Shown in pieces: positions 1 to 6,968 of a stretch of DNA of 11,314 bases. Below the pieces are notes generated by a model. That model saw only the letters and a program-made list of their open reading frames with translations, was not told the DNA's origin and searched no databases. A program made the position numbers and the translations under genes. The stretch is from positions 1-11,314 of the forward strand of contig CAKTUP010000064.1 in assembly GCA_934621705.1 (NCBI GenBank), read 5' to 3'. Source of the DNA: an uncultured Petrimonas sp. (GTDB taxonomy: Bacteria; Bacteroidota; Bacteroidia; Bacteroidales; Dysgonomonadaceae). How positions within the stretch are numbered: the first letter of the stretch is position 1; each line of letters opens with the position of its first letter.

Positions 1-1
1 A

Positions 2-586
2 AAACCCGATTCGGGTGCTGCGATTTCCAAATCGCAGACTTTCATTCCCGACTTAACCATCGAAGAAGAAGCCGACCACTGGATCCGCACCTCGCCCTCC
101 GCTTTCTGCAACACGCAGGATGCGAAAGTCTTAAAACAGGTTTTGAACGATTACGACCAGGAAACTGCCGATTTTTTCCGTTGGAAAGTTACTTATACGC
201 AAGAAGAATTATCGGCACTCATTAAAAACCGTTCCGGAATCGATTTTGGCGAAATCATCGCATTGGAACCGTTGCAACGCGGCACATCCGGCCGCATTAT
301 CCGCCTGAAAATCATCGGCACGGAACGTGTGATGATTATCGGAAAAGAATTGGAAATCCGCCGCTCGCTTTCCAAATCGCATCTTTACAGCTCCGCTTTC
401 GTGGTGGATACCGACAATGAAAACGAGGAAGGCATCCCGCAAACATTCACCCTCACCGGCGCCGGCTGGGGACACGGTGTGGGACTTTGCCAAATTGGCG
501 CAGCGATGATGGCGGAAAAAGGGCACGATTATACCGTAATCCTGAATCATTATTTTCCAACTGCGGAAATAAGTAGAAATTACTAA
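2..586 (+). CDS. SpoIID/LytB-domain protein (amidase-enhancer type), 5'-truncated
   Basis: The frame is open from the window's left edge, so 194 C-terminal residues are present and the real start lies outside; the TTG at 143 is internal. The C-terminus carries the hallmark SpoIID/LytB motif [15 protein letters not shown] (nt 467-511), and upstream are the patch AFCNT (nt 107-121) and a DYDQET-x-F-RW stretch typical of Bacteroidota members. SpoIID of Bacillus is a lytic transglycosylase acting on glycan strands lacking stem peptides, and LytB stimulates an amidase, so a role in processing denuded glycan fits the salvage genes downstream. The first 36 bases hold two palindromes in a linker region. 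The TAA stop (584-586) lies inside a heptamer repeat tract, so the last residues (RNY) are repeat-encoded. Family assignment is firm; exact enzymatic role is inferred. Confidence 0.9.
   Translation, partial: KPDSGAAISKSQTFIPDLTIEEEADHWIRTSPSAFCNTQDAKVLKQVLNDYDQETADFFRWKVTYTQEELSALIKNRSGIDFGEIIALEPLQRGTSGRIIRLKIIGTERVMIIGKELEIRRSLSKSHLYSSAFVVDTDNENEEGIPQTFTLTGAGWGHGVGLCQIGAAMMAEKGHDYTVILNHYFPTAEISRNY
4..37. repeat. Two adjacent perfect palindromes inside the SpoIID coding region
   Basis: Positions 4-16 read ACCCGA-T-TCGGGT, a 6-bp stem with one central base. Positions 18-37 form a second palindrome with a 9-bp perfect stem (CTGCGATTT / AAATCGCAG) around CC. Both are read in the SpoIID frame and encode a low-information linker ([12 protein letters not shown]). 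Two perfect palindromes within 34 bases of coding DNA suggest a REP-like repeat captured in a variable linker; that origin is inference. Confidence 0.6.
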
Positions 587-612
587 TTACCAATTACAAA
601 AGACTAATTATG
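578..612. repeat. Heptamer tandem tract A (AATTACN units)
   Basis: From 578 the bases read in steps of seven as AATTACT, AATTACC, AATTACA, AAAGACT, AATTATG. The first three units differ only in the seventh base. The SpoIID TAA stop (584-586) and the ATG of the four-helix-bundle gene (610-612) both lie within the tract. It is the inverted counterpart of the tract at 972-1000. Confidence 0.8.
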
Positions 613-976
613 GAGTATGTTGAAAAAGAAAATGTGATTTTAACTAAAACGTATGATTTCGCGATTAGAATTGTGCGGTTGTATCAATATCTGTGCAAGG
701 AGAAAAAGGAATATGAGCTATCGAAACAGATTTTGCGCAGCGGAACTTCGATAGGTTCGAATGTCGAAGAGTCGGTTGGGCGGACTATCGCGAAAAGATT
801 TTCTCGCCAAATTAGGCGTTTCGTACAGAGAAACGCGCGAAACCCACTACTGGCTTCGACTGTTGCGAGACACAGATTATATTTCAGCCGAACAAGCTCA
901 AAGTATGCTCAACGATGCAGATGAAATTCTCCGCATCATTACCGCCATTCAAAAATCAACAAAAAACAATTCGTAA
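610..976 (+). pseudogene. Four-helix-bundle (S23/IVP-type) protein gene with a +1 frameshift
   Basis: Residues 1-57 are read from 610 and the remainder in the next frame to the TAA at 974-976. Joining the frames gives about 121 residues, the usual length of the S23 intervening-sequence/four-helix-bundle family. The first part contains QILRSGTSIGSNVEESVG and the second GLSRKDFLAKLG followed by ETRETHYWLRLL, both family signatures. The break is at the G run 778-780, where one extra G turns an expected VGGLSRKDF into VGR; in the original frame translation stops at 924. Either the gene is broken or the run carries a sequencing error. The family includes 23S rRNA intervening-sequence proteins and is related to Avd of diversity-generating retroelements; no cell-wall role is known. 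Inverted heptamer tracts flank it, so it looks like a cassette inserted between its neighbours. Confidence 0.85.
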
Positions 977-1000
977 TTTGTAATTAATAATTAGTAATTT
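972..1000. repeat. Heptamer tandem tract B (NRTAATT units), inverted copy of tract A
   Basis: In steps of seven from 972 the bases read CGTAATT, TGTAATT, AATAATT, AGTAATT, then T and the ATG at 1001. NGTAATT is the reverse complement of the AATTACN unit of tract A. The four-helix-bundle TAA stop (974-976) falls in the first unit. The reverse complement of 577-597 matches this tract apart from one extra seven-base unit and one substitution. Confidence 0.8.
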
Positions 1001-2314
1001 ATGAAGAAAACTACCCGCAATCCGTGGAGTTGGATACCAACTTTATACTTCGCCGAAGGCCTGCCTTACGTGGTTGTAATGACTGTGGCCGTAATTATGT
1101 ACAAGCGTTTCGGGCTGTCGAATACCGACATTGCGCTGTACACCTCGTGGCTTTACCTGCCGTGGGTTATCAAACCGTTCTGGAGTCCGTTTGTGGATAT
1201 TCTGAAAACCAAGCGATGGTGGATCGTTACGATGCAATTGTTTATCGGCGCTGGAATGGCGGGAGTGGCTTTCACGCTGCCTACGCCGTTTTATTTGCAG
1301 GCGTCGCTGGCTTTCTTTTGGCTGATGGCATTCAGTTCCGCCACCAACGACATTGCCTCCGACGGTTTTTATATGCTGGCGTTGGACGATTCGCAGCAAT
1401 CGTTTTTCGTGGGAATCCGTAGCACGTTTTACCGCTTGGCAATGATAACCGGACAAGGATTGTTGGTTATTCTGGCGGGCGGATTGGAAAAATCCACCGG
1501 AAAAGTTCCTTTCGCCTGGAGCATCACATTCTTCATCCTTGCCGGATTGTTTGTCGCTTTCTTCGTCTATCACAAATTTATTCTTCCCCACCCCGTTACC
1601 GATACAGGAAAATCGGCAACCACACCGGGTGAAGTCGCCAAAGAGTTTGGCAGAACGTTTGCATCGTTTTTCACCAAGAAAGGCATCGGGTTGGCCATCG
1701 CTTTCATCCTTATTTACAGGTTGGCAGAAGCTATGTTGGTAAAAATGGCATCACCCTTCCTGCTCGATGCTCGCGATGTCGGTGGTTTGGGATTAAGTAC
1801 TCAGCAAGTGGGTTTGGTTTACGGAACGGTTGGCGTAGTAGCATTGACACTTGGCGGAATTATAGGTGGGATTGTGGCTTCACGCCAGGGACTGAAATAT
1901 TGGCTTTGGCCTATGGCACTCGCCATCACGTTGCCAAACGCAGCCTACGTTTTCCTATCGATGTATATGCCTGAAAATTTCATTCTGATAAATGTAGCTG
2001 TCGCCGTAGAGCAACTCGGCTACGGATTCGGATTTACGGCATATATGCTTTATCTGATTTATTTTTCGCAGGGCGAGCACAAAACCGCGCACTACTCCAT
2101 CTGCACCGGATTTATGGCGCTCGGGATGATGCTTCCGGGAATGGCTGCCGGATGGATTCAGGAACAACTGGGTTATCAGAATTTCTTTATTTTCATTATG
2201 ATAGCAACAATTCCCACATTGCTTTTAATTCCGTTTATGAAAGTGGATAAGGATTTTGGGAAAGCGAAGAAAAAAGAAGAAAAGTTAGAGATTGAACAAA
2301 CAGAGAATCAATAA
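1001..2314 (+). CDS. AmpG-like MFS permease (cell-wall sugar/muropeptide import)
   Basis: A 437-residue polytopic inner-membrane protein with about twelve hydrophobic segments and a charged cytosolic tail (KAKKKEEKLEIEQ). Family-like features are the N-terminal TLYFAEGLPY (14-23), the loop KPFWSPFVD (58-66) resembling the conserved MFS loop after TM2, and FSSATNDIASDGFYM (111-125), which matches the D-I-x-x-D-x-Y/F signature of AmpG relatives. AmpG of E. coli imports GlcNAc-anhydroMurNAc peptides and is longer (491 residues), so the substrate here could be a muropeptide, a disaccharide or free MurNAc. Its position between SpoIID and NamZ supports a wall-derived substrate. The ATG directly follows the heptamer tract. 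The stop is one base before the namZ ATG (TAAAATG), implying translational coupling. Confidence 0.85.
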   Translation: MKKTTRNPWSWIPTLYFAEGLPYVVVMTVAVIMYKRFGLSNTDIALYTSWLYLPWVIKPFWSPFVDILKTKRWWIVTMQLFIGAGMAGVAFTLPTPFYLQASLAFFWLMAFSSATNDIASDGFYMLALDDSQQSFFVGIRSTFYRLAMITGQGLLVILAGGLEKSTGKVPFAWSITFFILAGLFVAFFVYHKFILPHPVTDTGKSATTPGEVAKEFGRTFASFFTKKGIGLAIAFILIYRLAEAMLVKMASPFLLDARDVGGLGLSTQQVGLVYGTVGVVALTLGGIIGGIVASRQGLKYWLWPMALAITLPNAAYVFLSMYMPENFILINVAVAVEQLGYGFGFTAYMLYLIYFSQGEHKTAHYSICTGFMALGMMLPGMAAGWIQEQLGYQNFFIFIMIATIPTLLLIPFMKVDKDFGKAKKKEEKLEIEQTENQ

Positions 2315-2315
2315 A

Positions 2316-3551
2316 ATGAACAAAAATATTGCATTTATTATTTTATTAGGATGGATGACAACATCCTTCTCTTTCGCACAAAAGATCCACGTAAAAACCG
2401 GCATTGAAGTACTCAAAGAGTCCAATTTTAAAGCCTTGCAAGGCAAACGGGTGGGACTGATAACGAATCCCACGGGTGTGGATAACAACTTGAAATCCAC
2501 CATCGATATCCTGCACGAAGCGCGCAACGTGCAACTCGTGGCACTTTACGGCCCGGAACACGGCGTGCGCGGCGATGTGCACGCGGGCGATAAAATAGAA
2601 GATTTCAGAGACCCAAACACCGGCGTTCCCGTTTTTTCCCTCTATGGCGCCACCCGAAAACCGACGAAAGAAATGCTCGAAGGCGTTGATGTGTTAGTTT
2701 ACGATATTCAAGACATCGGGTGCCGGTCATACACTTACATTTCCACCATGTATTTAGCCATGCAGGCAGCTGCAGAGAATAATATCGAGTTTGTGGTACT
2801 CGACCGTCCTAATCCGCTTGGCGGACTGAAAGTGGAAGGGAATCTGGTGAAAGACGGTTTTTTCTCGTTCGTAAGCCAGTTGAAAATTCCTTACGTTTAT
2901 GGGCTTACCTGTGGCGAACTCGCCCATATGATCAACGCCGAAATGATGGAAAAACCGTGTAAACTCACGGTAGTTAAAATGAAAAAGTGGCGACGGAAGA
3001 TGAATTTCGAGGCTACCGGATTGCCGTGGGTTCCCACATCGCCGCATATTCCGTTTGCGCATTCGGCATATTTTTATCCCGTTTCGGGAATTTTGGGCGA
3101 GTTAGGATATATGTCCATCGGCGTTGGCTACACGTTGCCTTTCGAGATGTTTGCCGCCGAATGGATTAAGGCCGAAGAATTTGCCAATGCCTTAAACGCG
3201 AAAAGGCTTCCGGGAATAACGTTCCGCCCAATCCACCTGAAACCGTACTACTCGGTGGGGCAAGGAAAAAATTATCAGGGCGTACAAATCCATCTGACCG
3301 ATTTTGCAAAAGCCCGATTGTCGGATATTCAGTTTCACGTGATGGAAGTGACCGCACAACTCTATCCCGAACACAAAGTTTTCGACCACGCACCCAAAAA
3401 TCGTTTCGATATGTTCGACAAAGTGAGCGGAAGTGATTATATTCGCACAGAATTTTCAAAAAATCACCGATTCGCCGATATTCAGGCGTATTGGATGAAG
3501 GATGAAGAAGCGTTTAAAAGGACATCGAAGAAATATTATTTTTACCCGTAA
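2316..3551 (+). CDS. namZ: Exo-beta-N-acetylmuramidase NamZ (DUF1343, GH171)
   Basis: The protein has 411 residues from the ATG at 2316; the TTG eight codons earlier would add polar residues before the signal peptide and overlap the permease. Residues 1-21 form a signal peptide with likely cleavage at SFA-QK, so the enzyme is exported. DUF1343/NamZ landmarks are KRVGLITNPTG (44-54), YGPEHGVRG (78-86) with the strictly conserved Glu81, VYDIQDIG (128-135), DRPNPLGG (163-170) and TCGELA (198-203). NamZ of Bacillus subtilis and Tannerella forsythia releases MurNAc from the non-reducing end of peptide-free glycans, which fits the SpoIID gene upstream and the MurNAc kinase and etherase downstream. 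Its last codons and TAA stop lie inside a 32-bp repeat. Function is assigned by homology and context. Confidence 0.93.
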   Translation: MNKNIAFIILLGWMTTSFSFAQKIHVKTGIEVLKESNFKALQGKRVGLITNPTGVDNNLKSTIDILHEARNVQLVALYGPEHGVRGDVHAGDKIEDFRDPNTGVPVFSLYGATRKPTKEMLEGVDVLVYDIQDIGCRSYTYISTMYLAMQAAAENNIEFVVLDRPNPLGGLKVEGNLVKDGFFSFVSQLKIPYVYGLTCGELAHMINAEMMEKPCKLTVVKMKKWRRKMNFEATGLPWVPTSPHIPFAHSAYFYPVSGILGELGYMSIGVGYTLPFEMFAAEWIKAEEFANALNAKRLPGITFRPIHLKPYYSVGQGKNYQGVQIHLTDFAKARLSDIQFHVMEVTAQLYPEHKVFDHAPKNRFDMFDKVSGSDYIRTEFSKNHRFADIQAYWMKDEEAFKRTSKKYYFYP

Positions 3552-3570
3552 ATCCCCTGAAGGGGACTTA
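3539..3570. repeat. 32-bp repeat, copy 1, spanning the namZ stop
   Basis: Its reverse complement matches 3650-3681 at 28 of 32 positions. The core is itself a near-palindrome: TCCCCT-GA-AGGGGA, extended by TAA/TTA arms with one mismatch (3549-3570). It contains the namZ TAA stop (3549-3551) and is not followed by a T run, so it is not a typical intrinsic terminator for namZ. Confidence 0.8.
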
Positions 3571-3611
3571 CGAGACAACAATTGGAAAAGATATACCCGT
3601 GAATAATAAAG

Positions 3612-4826
3612 ATGAATAGTAATACAACCCATCAAAATTTGCAACATCCCAAGTCCCCTTCAGGAGATTTAGGGGTAAAATCGTCACGCCTCCTCTCCCT
3701 CGATATTATGCGCGGTATTACCATCGCCGGAATGATTCTGGTGAACGATCCCGGTTCGTGGACGTACGTGTATCCCCCACTTCGCCATGAGGTTTGGCAC
3801 GGGCTGACGCCCACCGATTTAGTGTTTCCGTTTTTTATGGTGATTATGGGAATTTCCACGTTCATATCGCTGCGAAAATTCAATTTTCAACCGACAGGTT
3901 CAGCCATTTGGAAAATAATCAAAAGAATGGTGCTCATTTTTGTCATTGGAATGGCATTAGGATGGTTCGGACAGTTCACACGTGGATTGGCGAACGGTGA
4001 AACTATTGGTACGGCAGCCACGCATTTTGATACACTTCGTATTTTGGGCGTACTGCAACGGTTGGCATTGGCGTATGGATTTGCAGCCCTTATCGCGGTA
4101 CTTGTAAAGCACAAATACATTGTTTGGATAATTGTTTCGCTGCTTGTGGGATATTTTCTGATTCTCATTTTTGGAAACGGTTTTGAGATGTCGGAACAAA
4201 ACATTTTGTCCGTGGTTGACCGGGCTATATTGGGAAGAAATCATATTTATCAGGATACCACCCCCGAAGGACAAAAAATTGCCTTTGAAATTCTTGGCCT
4301 GTTAAGCACACTTCCCGCCATCGCGCAGGTTCTTATCGGCTTTTTGTTTGGAAAACTAATTGTTGAAACCAAAGATAATCACTCGAAGGTCGAGAAATTG
4401 TTGATTTGGGGAACTATTCTGGCTTTCGCAGGATTGCTGTTGCAATACGGCTGTCCTATCAATAAAAAACTGTGGAGTTCAACATACGTTTTGGTTTCAA
4501 CCGGTTTTGCCATACAATTTCTGGCATTGCTGATATGGATAATTGATATAAACAAAAAACAAAAGTGGAGCCGGTTTTTTCATGCATTCGGAGTAAATCC
4601 GCTCATTGTTTATGTTTTCGCAGGCGTACTTGCCAATTTATTCGGGAACATCAGAATTCCGTATTCCGATGGTTCTATTTCGATAAAAGGATATATTTAT
4701 TCTGTTCTTATACAGCCTTGGGCGGGCAATTATTTCGGTTCACTGCTATACGCACTGGTGTTTGTGACCATCTGCTGGGCTTTCGGATATATCCTGTACA
4801 AAAAAAATATTTATATCAAGCTGTAA
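3612..4826 (+). CDS. NagX/HGSNAT-like membrane N-acetyltransferase, copy 1 (repeat-tagged N-terminus)
   Basis: A 404-residue polytopic membrane protein of the NagX/DUF5009/heparan-alpha-glucosaminide N-acetyltransferase family. Signatures are LLSLDIMRGITIAGMILVN (28-46), LRHEVWHGLTPTDLVFPFF (57-75), whose His59 aligns with the catalytic His of human HGSNAT, and the C-terminal GVNPLIVYVFAG. HGSNAT moves acetyl from cytosolic acetyl-CoA across the membrane onto terminal glucosamine; in this operon an amino sugar from peptidoglycan is a plausible acceptor (inference). It aligns without gaps over 381 residues to the next gene, roughly three quarters identical by eye. Residues 14-23 (KSPSGDLGVK and neighbours) are encoded by repeat copy 2 and are absent from copy 2 of the gene. 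The family motif DPEG is replaced by EILG (226-229), which may impair or alter function. No later ATG gives a better start. Confidence 0.85.
   Translation: MNSNTTHQNLQHPKSPSGDLGVKSSRLLSLDIMRGITIAGMILVNDPGSWTYVYPPLRHEVWHGLTPTDLVFPFFMVIMGISTFISLRKFNFQPTGSAIWKIIKRMVLIFVIGMALGWFGQFTRGLANGETIGTAATHFDTLRILGVLQRLALAYGFAALIAVLVKHKYIVWIIVSLLVGYFLILIFGNGFEMSEQNILSVVDRAILGRNHIYQDTTPEGQKIAFEILGLLSTLPAIAQVLIGFLFGKLIVETKDNHSKVEKLLIWGTILAFAGLLLQYGCPINKKLWSSTYVLVSTGFAIQFLALLIWIIDINKKQKWSRFFHAFGVNPLIVYVFAGVLANLFGNIRIPYSDGSISIKGYIYSVLIQPWAGNYFGSLLYALVFVTICWAFGYILYKKNIYIKL
3650..3681. repeat. 32-bp repeat, copy 2, inverted, inside the acetyltransferase reading frame
   Basis: This is the inverted partner of 3539-3570, with four mismatches. 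It is translated in frame as PKSPSGDLGVK at the N-terminus of the first acetyltransferase. Together the two copies bracket 79 bp that hold the intergenic gap and the start codon, so 3539-3681 has the shape of a 143-bp element with terminal inverted repeats. I see no convincing target duplication at its ends. Confidence 0.8.
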
Positions 4827-4856
4827 ACAATAAGATAAATACATAATCAAAAGTAA

Positions 4857-6026
4857 ATGAACACGTTATCTACTCAACAATCTTCACGCTTATTATCGTT
4901 AGACATTCTTCGCGGCATCACCATCGCCGGAATGATTCTGGTAAACAATCCCGGCTCTTGGAGCTCGGTTTACGAACCCTTGCGTCATGCCGACTGGCAC
5001 GGGTTGACGCCCACCGATCTGGTTTTTCCGTTCTTCATGTTTATCATGGGTGTTTCCACATTCATGTCGCTGCGAAAATTCAATTTTGAGCCTTCGCAAA
5101 AGGCAGTTTGGAAAATAATCCGCAGAACGGTTCTTATTTTCGTTATCGGACTGGCGTTAGGATGGTTTGGACAATTCGTGCGCGGATTGACAAATGGCGA
5201 AACACTGGGACAGGCAGCCTCGCATTTCGATACACTGCGGATTCTTGGCGTGCTTCAGCGATTGGCGCTTGCGTACGGATTTGCTGCCCTTATTGCTTTG
5301 CTGGTAAAACACAAACATCTTGTTTGGGTGATTGCGACAATACTTGTGGGCTATTTCTTGATACTTGCCTTCGGAAACGGTTTTGAGAAATCGGAAAATA
5401 ACATTATTGCCATTATCGATAAAGCCGTGCTGGGCGTCAGCCACATGTATAAAGACACCGATGCTGCAGGAAACCGAATCGCACTTGACCCGGAAGGATT
5501 ATTAAGTACGTTGCCCTCCATCGCGCACGTACTGATCGGGTTTATGTTCGGCAAACTCATCGTTAACAACAAAGACAACCATACCCGGGTGGAAAAACTG
5601 CTGATCTGGGGAACGGTTCTGGCTTTCGCCGGATTGTTGCTGCACTACGGTTGCCCCATCAATAAAAAGATTTGGAGTTCAACTTTCGTTTTAACTACCA
5701 CCGGATTTGCTGCGCAATTGCTGGGTCTGCTCATTTGGATTATCGACATCAACGGCAAACAAAAATGGAGCCGATTCTTCCATGCTTTCGGTGTGAATCC
5801 GCTTATTGTGTATGTTTTTGCGGGAGTACTGGCTAATTTGGTGGGAAATATCCGCTTTGCGTATCAGGGAGAACCCATTGCAGTTAAAACATTTATGTAC
5901 GATGTGCTGTTGCAACCGTGGGCAGGAAATTATTTTGGTTCGTTGCTTTACGCGCTCATTTTCGTAACCGTTTGCTGGGCATTTGGATACATTTTATACA
6001 AACGGAATATTTATATTAAGCTATAA
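4857..6026 (+). CDS. NagX/HGSNAT-like membrane N-acetyltransferase, copy 2
   Basis: A 389-residue tandem paralogue of the preceding gene, starting 30 bp after its stop and collinear with it from SSRLLSLD to the final IYIKL. It keeps the family features: LDILRGITIAGMILVN near the N-terminus, LRHADWHGLTPTDLVFPFF (42-60) with the putative catalytic His44, and DPEGLLSTLP (211-220), the motif lost in copy 1. About ten hydrophobic segments place it in the inner membrane. The N-terminus (MNTLSTQQ) lacks the repeat-encoded insert of copy 1 and so shows the likely ancestral form. The main divergence from copy 1 is the loop region around residues 178-210. It may acetylate amino sugars released from the wall; the acceptor cannot be read from sequence. 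This copy is the better candidate for a working enzyme. Confidence 0.88.
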   Translation: MNTLSTQQSSRLLSLDILRGITIAGMILVNNPGSWSSVYEPLRHADWHGLTPTDLVFPFFMFIMGVSTFMSLRKFNFEPSQKAVWKIIRRTVLIFVIGLALGWFGQFVRGLTNGETLGQAASHFDTLRILGVLQRLALAYGFAALIALLVKHKHLVWVIATILVGYFLILAFGNGFEKSENNIIAIIDKAVLGVSHMYKDTDAAGNRIALDPEGLLSTLPSIAHVLIGFMFGKLIVNNKDNHTRVEKLLIWGTVLAFAGLLLHYGCPINKKIWSSTFVLTTTGFAAQLLGLLIWIIDINGKQKWSRFFHAFGVNPLIVYVFAGVLANLVGNIRFAYQGEPIAVKTFMYDVLLQPWAGNYFGSLLYALIFVTVCWAFGYILYKRNIYIKL

Positions 6027-6029
6027 ATC

Positions 6030-6064
6030 TTGGCTATTGGCTGTTAGCTTTTAGCTATTGGATT
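6030..6064. repeat. Heptamer tandem tract C (TTRGCTN units)
   Basis: In steps of seven from 6030 the bases read TTGGCTA, TTGGCTG, TTAGCTT, TTAGCTA, TTGGATT. It begins three bases after the stop of the second acetyltransferase and occupies much of the 57-bp gap before the kinase. The unit differs from those of the other tracts, but the period is the same. Confidence 0.8.
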
Positions 6065-6083
6065 TTTGAATTAACGACAAAAA

Positions 6084-6962
6084 ATGAACAATTCAACAAA
6101 TTCCCTCCCACGGGGGAGAGTAAGGGGGGCTTCTCTCATCGCCGACAGCGGCGCCACCAAAACCGATTGGTGCCTCACACGCAACGGCGAAATCATTCAG
6201 CGGTTTTCTAGCAAGGGCATAAGCCCCGTTTTTCAAACGCAGGAAGAAATAGCCGAAGAAATAAAACTTCACGTTTATCCGGTGTTTAAAAAATCGAACA
6301 TTGCGGCGGTTTATTTCTACGGAACAGGGTGTATTCCCGAAAAAATTCAATCGGTGAAAAACGCTATTTCTCAATCGTTTCCGGTGGAAACCATTGAAGT
6401 TTACAGCGACCTTATCGCCGCCGCTCACAGCCTTTGCGGACACTCGTCGGGTATTGCCTGCATTTTGGGAACCGGCAGCAATTCGTGCGAATGGAGCGGA
6501 AAAGAAATCGTAAAACAAGTATCGCCGCTGGGTTTTATTCTGGGCGATGAAGGTAGCGGCGCATCGTTGGGAAAGCAGTTGGTTAGCGACGCGCTGAAAA
6601 ATCAGTTATCGGAAGAATTAAAAGAAGAGTTTCTTGCCGAATACAACCTGACGCAGGCCACCATTATCGACAAAGTATATAAACAACCCTTCCCCAGCCG
6701 TTTTCTGGCAACGCTTGCGCCGTTTTTGCTGAAACACATCGAAGACAAAGCCGTACGCCGCATAGTTGAACGTAGTTTTTCCGATTTTTTCGAACGAAAC
6801 GTGATGCAGTACAATTATCGAAAAAATAAAGTTAATTTTGTAGGCTCTGTCGCGTGGTATTTTGCCGATATTTTGCGTGAAGTAGCTCAACAAAAAGAAA
6901 TAGAAATCGGCAAAATAGAACAATCTCCCATGCCGGGATTAGTGGATTATTACAACTTGTAA
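6084..6962 (+). CDS. murK: BadF/BcrA-type amino-sugar kinase, MurNAc kinase-like
   Basis: A 292-residue ASKHA-fold kinase. It shows the phosphate-1 motif IADSGATKTDW (19-29), a putative catalytic Asp109 in YSDLIAAAHSLCG, the phosphate-2 motif ILGTGSNS (127-134) and LGDEGSGASLGK (153-164). Relatives phosphorylate GlcNAc or MurNAc with ATP at the 6-hydroxyl; MurK of Tannerella forsythia belongs to this type. Placement six bases before murQ makes MurNAc the likely substrate, producing MurNAc-6-P in the cytosol, though GlcNAc cannot be excluded. Relatives normally start just before the ADSG strand. Here about 17 extra residues (including NSLPRGRVRG) precede it, encoded by a G/C-rich repeat-like segment. 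There is no ATG, GTG or TTG between that segment and the kinase core in this frame, so the tag should be translated. Confidence 0.85.
   Translation: MNNSTNSLPRGRVRGASLIADSGATKTDWCLTRNGEIIQRFSSKGISPVFQTQEEIAEEIKLHVYPVFKKSNIAAVYFYGTGCIPEKIQSVKNAISQSFPVETIEVYSDLIAAAHSLCGHSSGIACILGTGSNSCEWSGKEIVKQVSPLGFILGDEGSGASLGKQLVSDALKNQLSEELKEEFLAEYNLTQATIIDKVYKQPFPSRFLATLAPFLLKHIEDKAVRRIVERSFSDFFERNVMQYNYRKNKVNFVGSVAWYFADILREVAQQKEIEIGKIEQSPMPGLVDYYNL
6101..6131. repeat. C/G-rich repeat-like segment captured in the kinase N-terminus
   Basis: A pyrimidine-rich arm (TTCCCTCCCA) is followed by purine-rich arms (CGGGGGAGAG and AAGGGGGGCT), forming an imperfect hairpin. Its composition differs sharply from the flanking A-rich leader and the kinase coding sequence. 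It is translated as NSLPRGRVRGA. I believe similar strings recur in Bacteroidota intergenic DNA, but no second copy exists in this window, so the repeat status is inference. Confidence 0.5.
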
Positions 6963-6968
6963 CTCTAT

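Noticed and set aside
143..586. Start of the SpoIID-type gene at the TTG at 143
   Set aside because: The frame is open to the window's edge and the conserved AFCNT region lies upstream of that TTG, so the gene begins outside the window.
610..976. Programmed frameshift in the four-helix-bundle gene
   Set aside because: There is no heptameric slippery sequence or downstream structure at the shift site, and the family is normally encoded in one frame.
1043..1591. Minus-strand open frame of 182 codons
   Set aside because: It overlaps the AmpG-like permease entirely and has a low-complexity, basic translation with no domain signal.
3549..3570. Hairpin after namZ as an intrinsic terminator
   Set aside because: The stem contains the stop codon, lacks a following T run and has an inverted second copy inside the next gene, so a dispersed repeat explains it better.
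6105..6130. Possible G-quadruplex in the kinase N-terminus
   Set aside because: Only two long G runs are present on this strand, fewer than the four needed for a simple intramolecular quadruplex.
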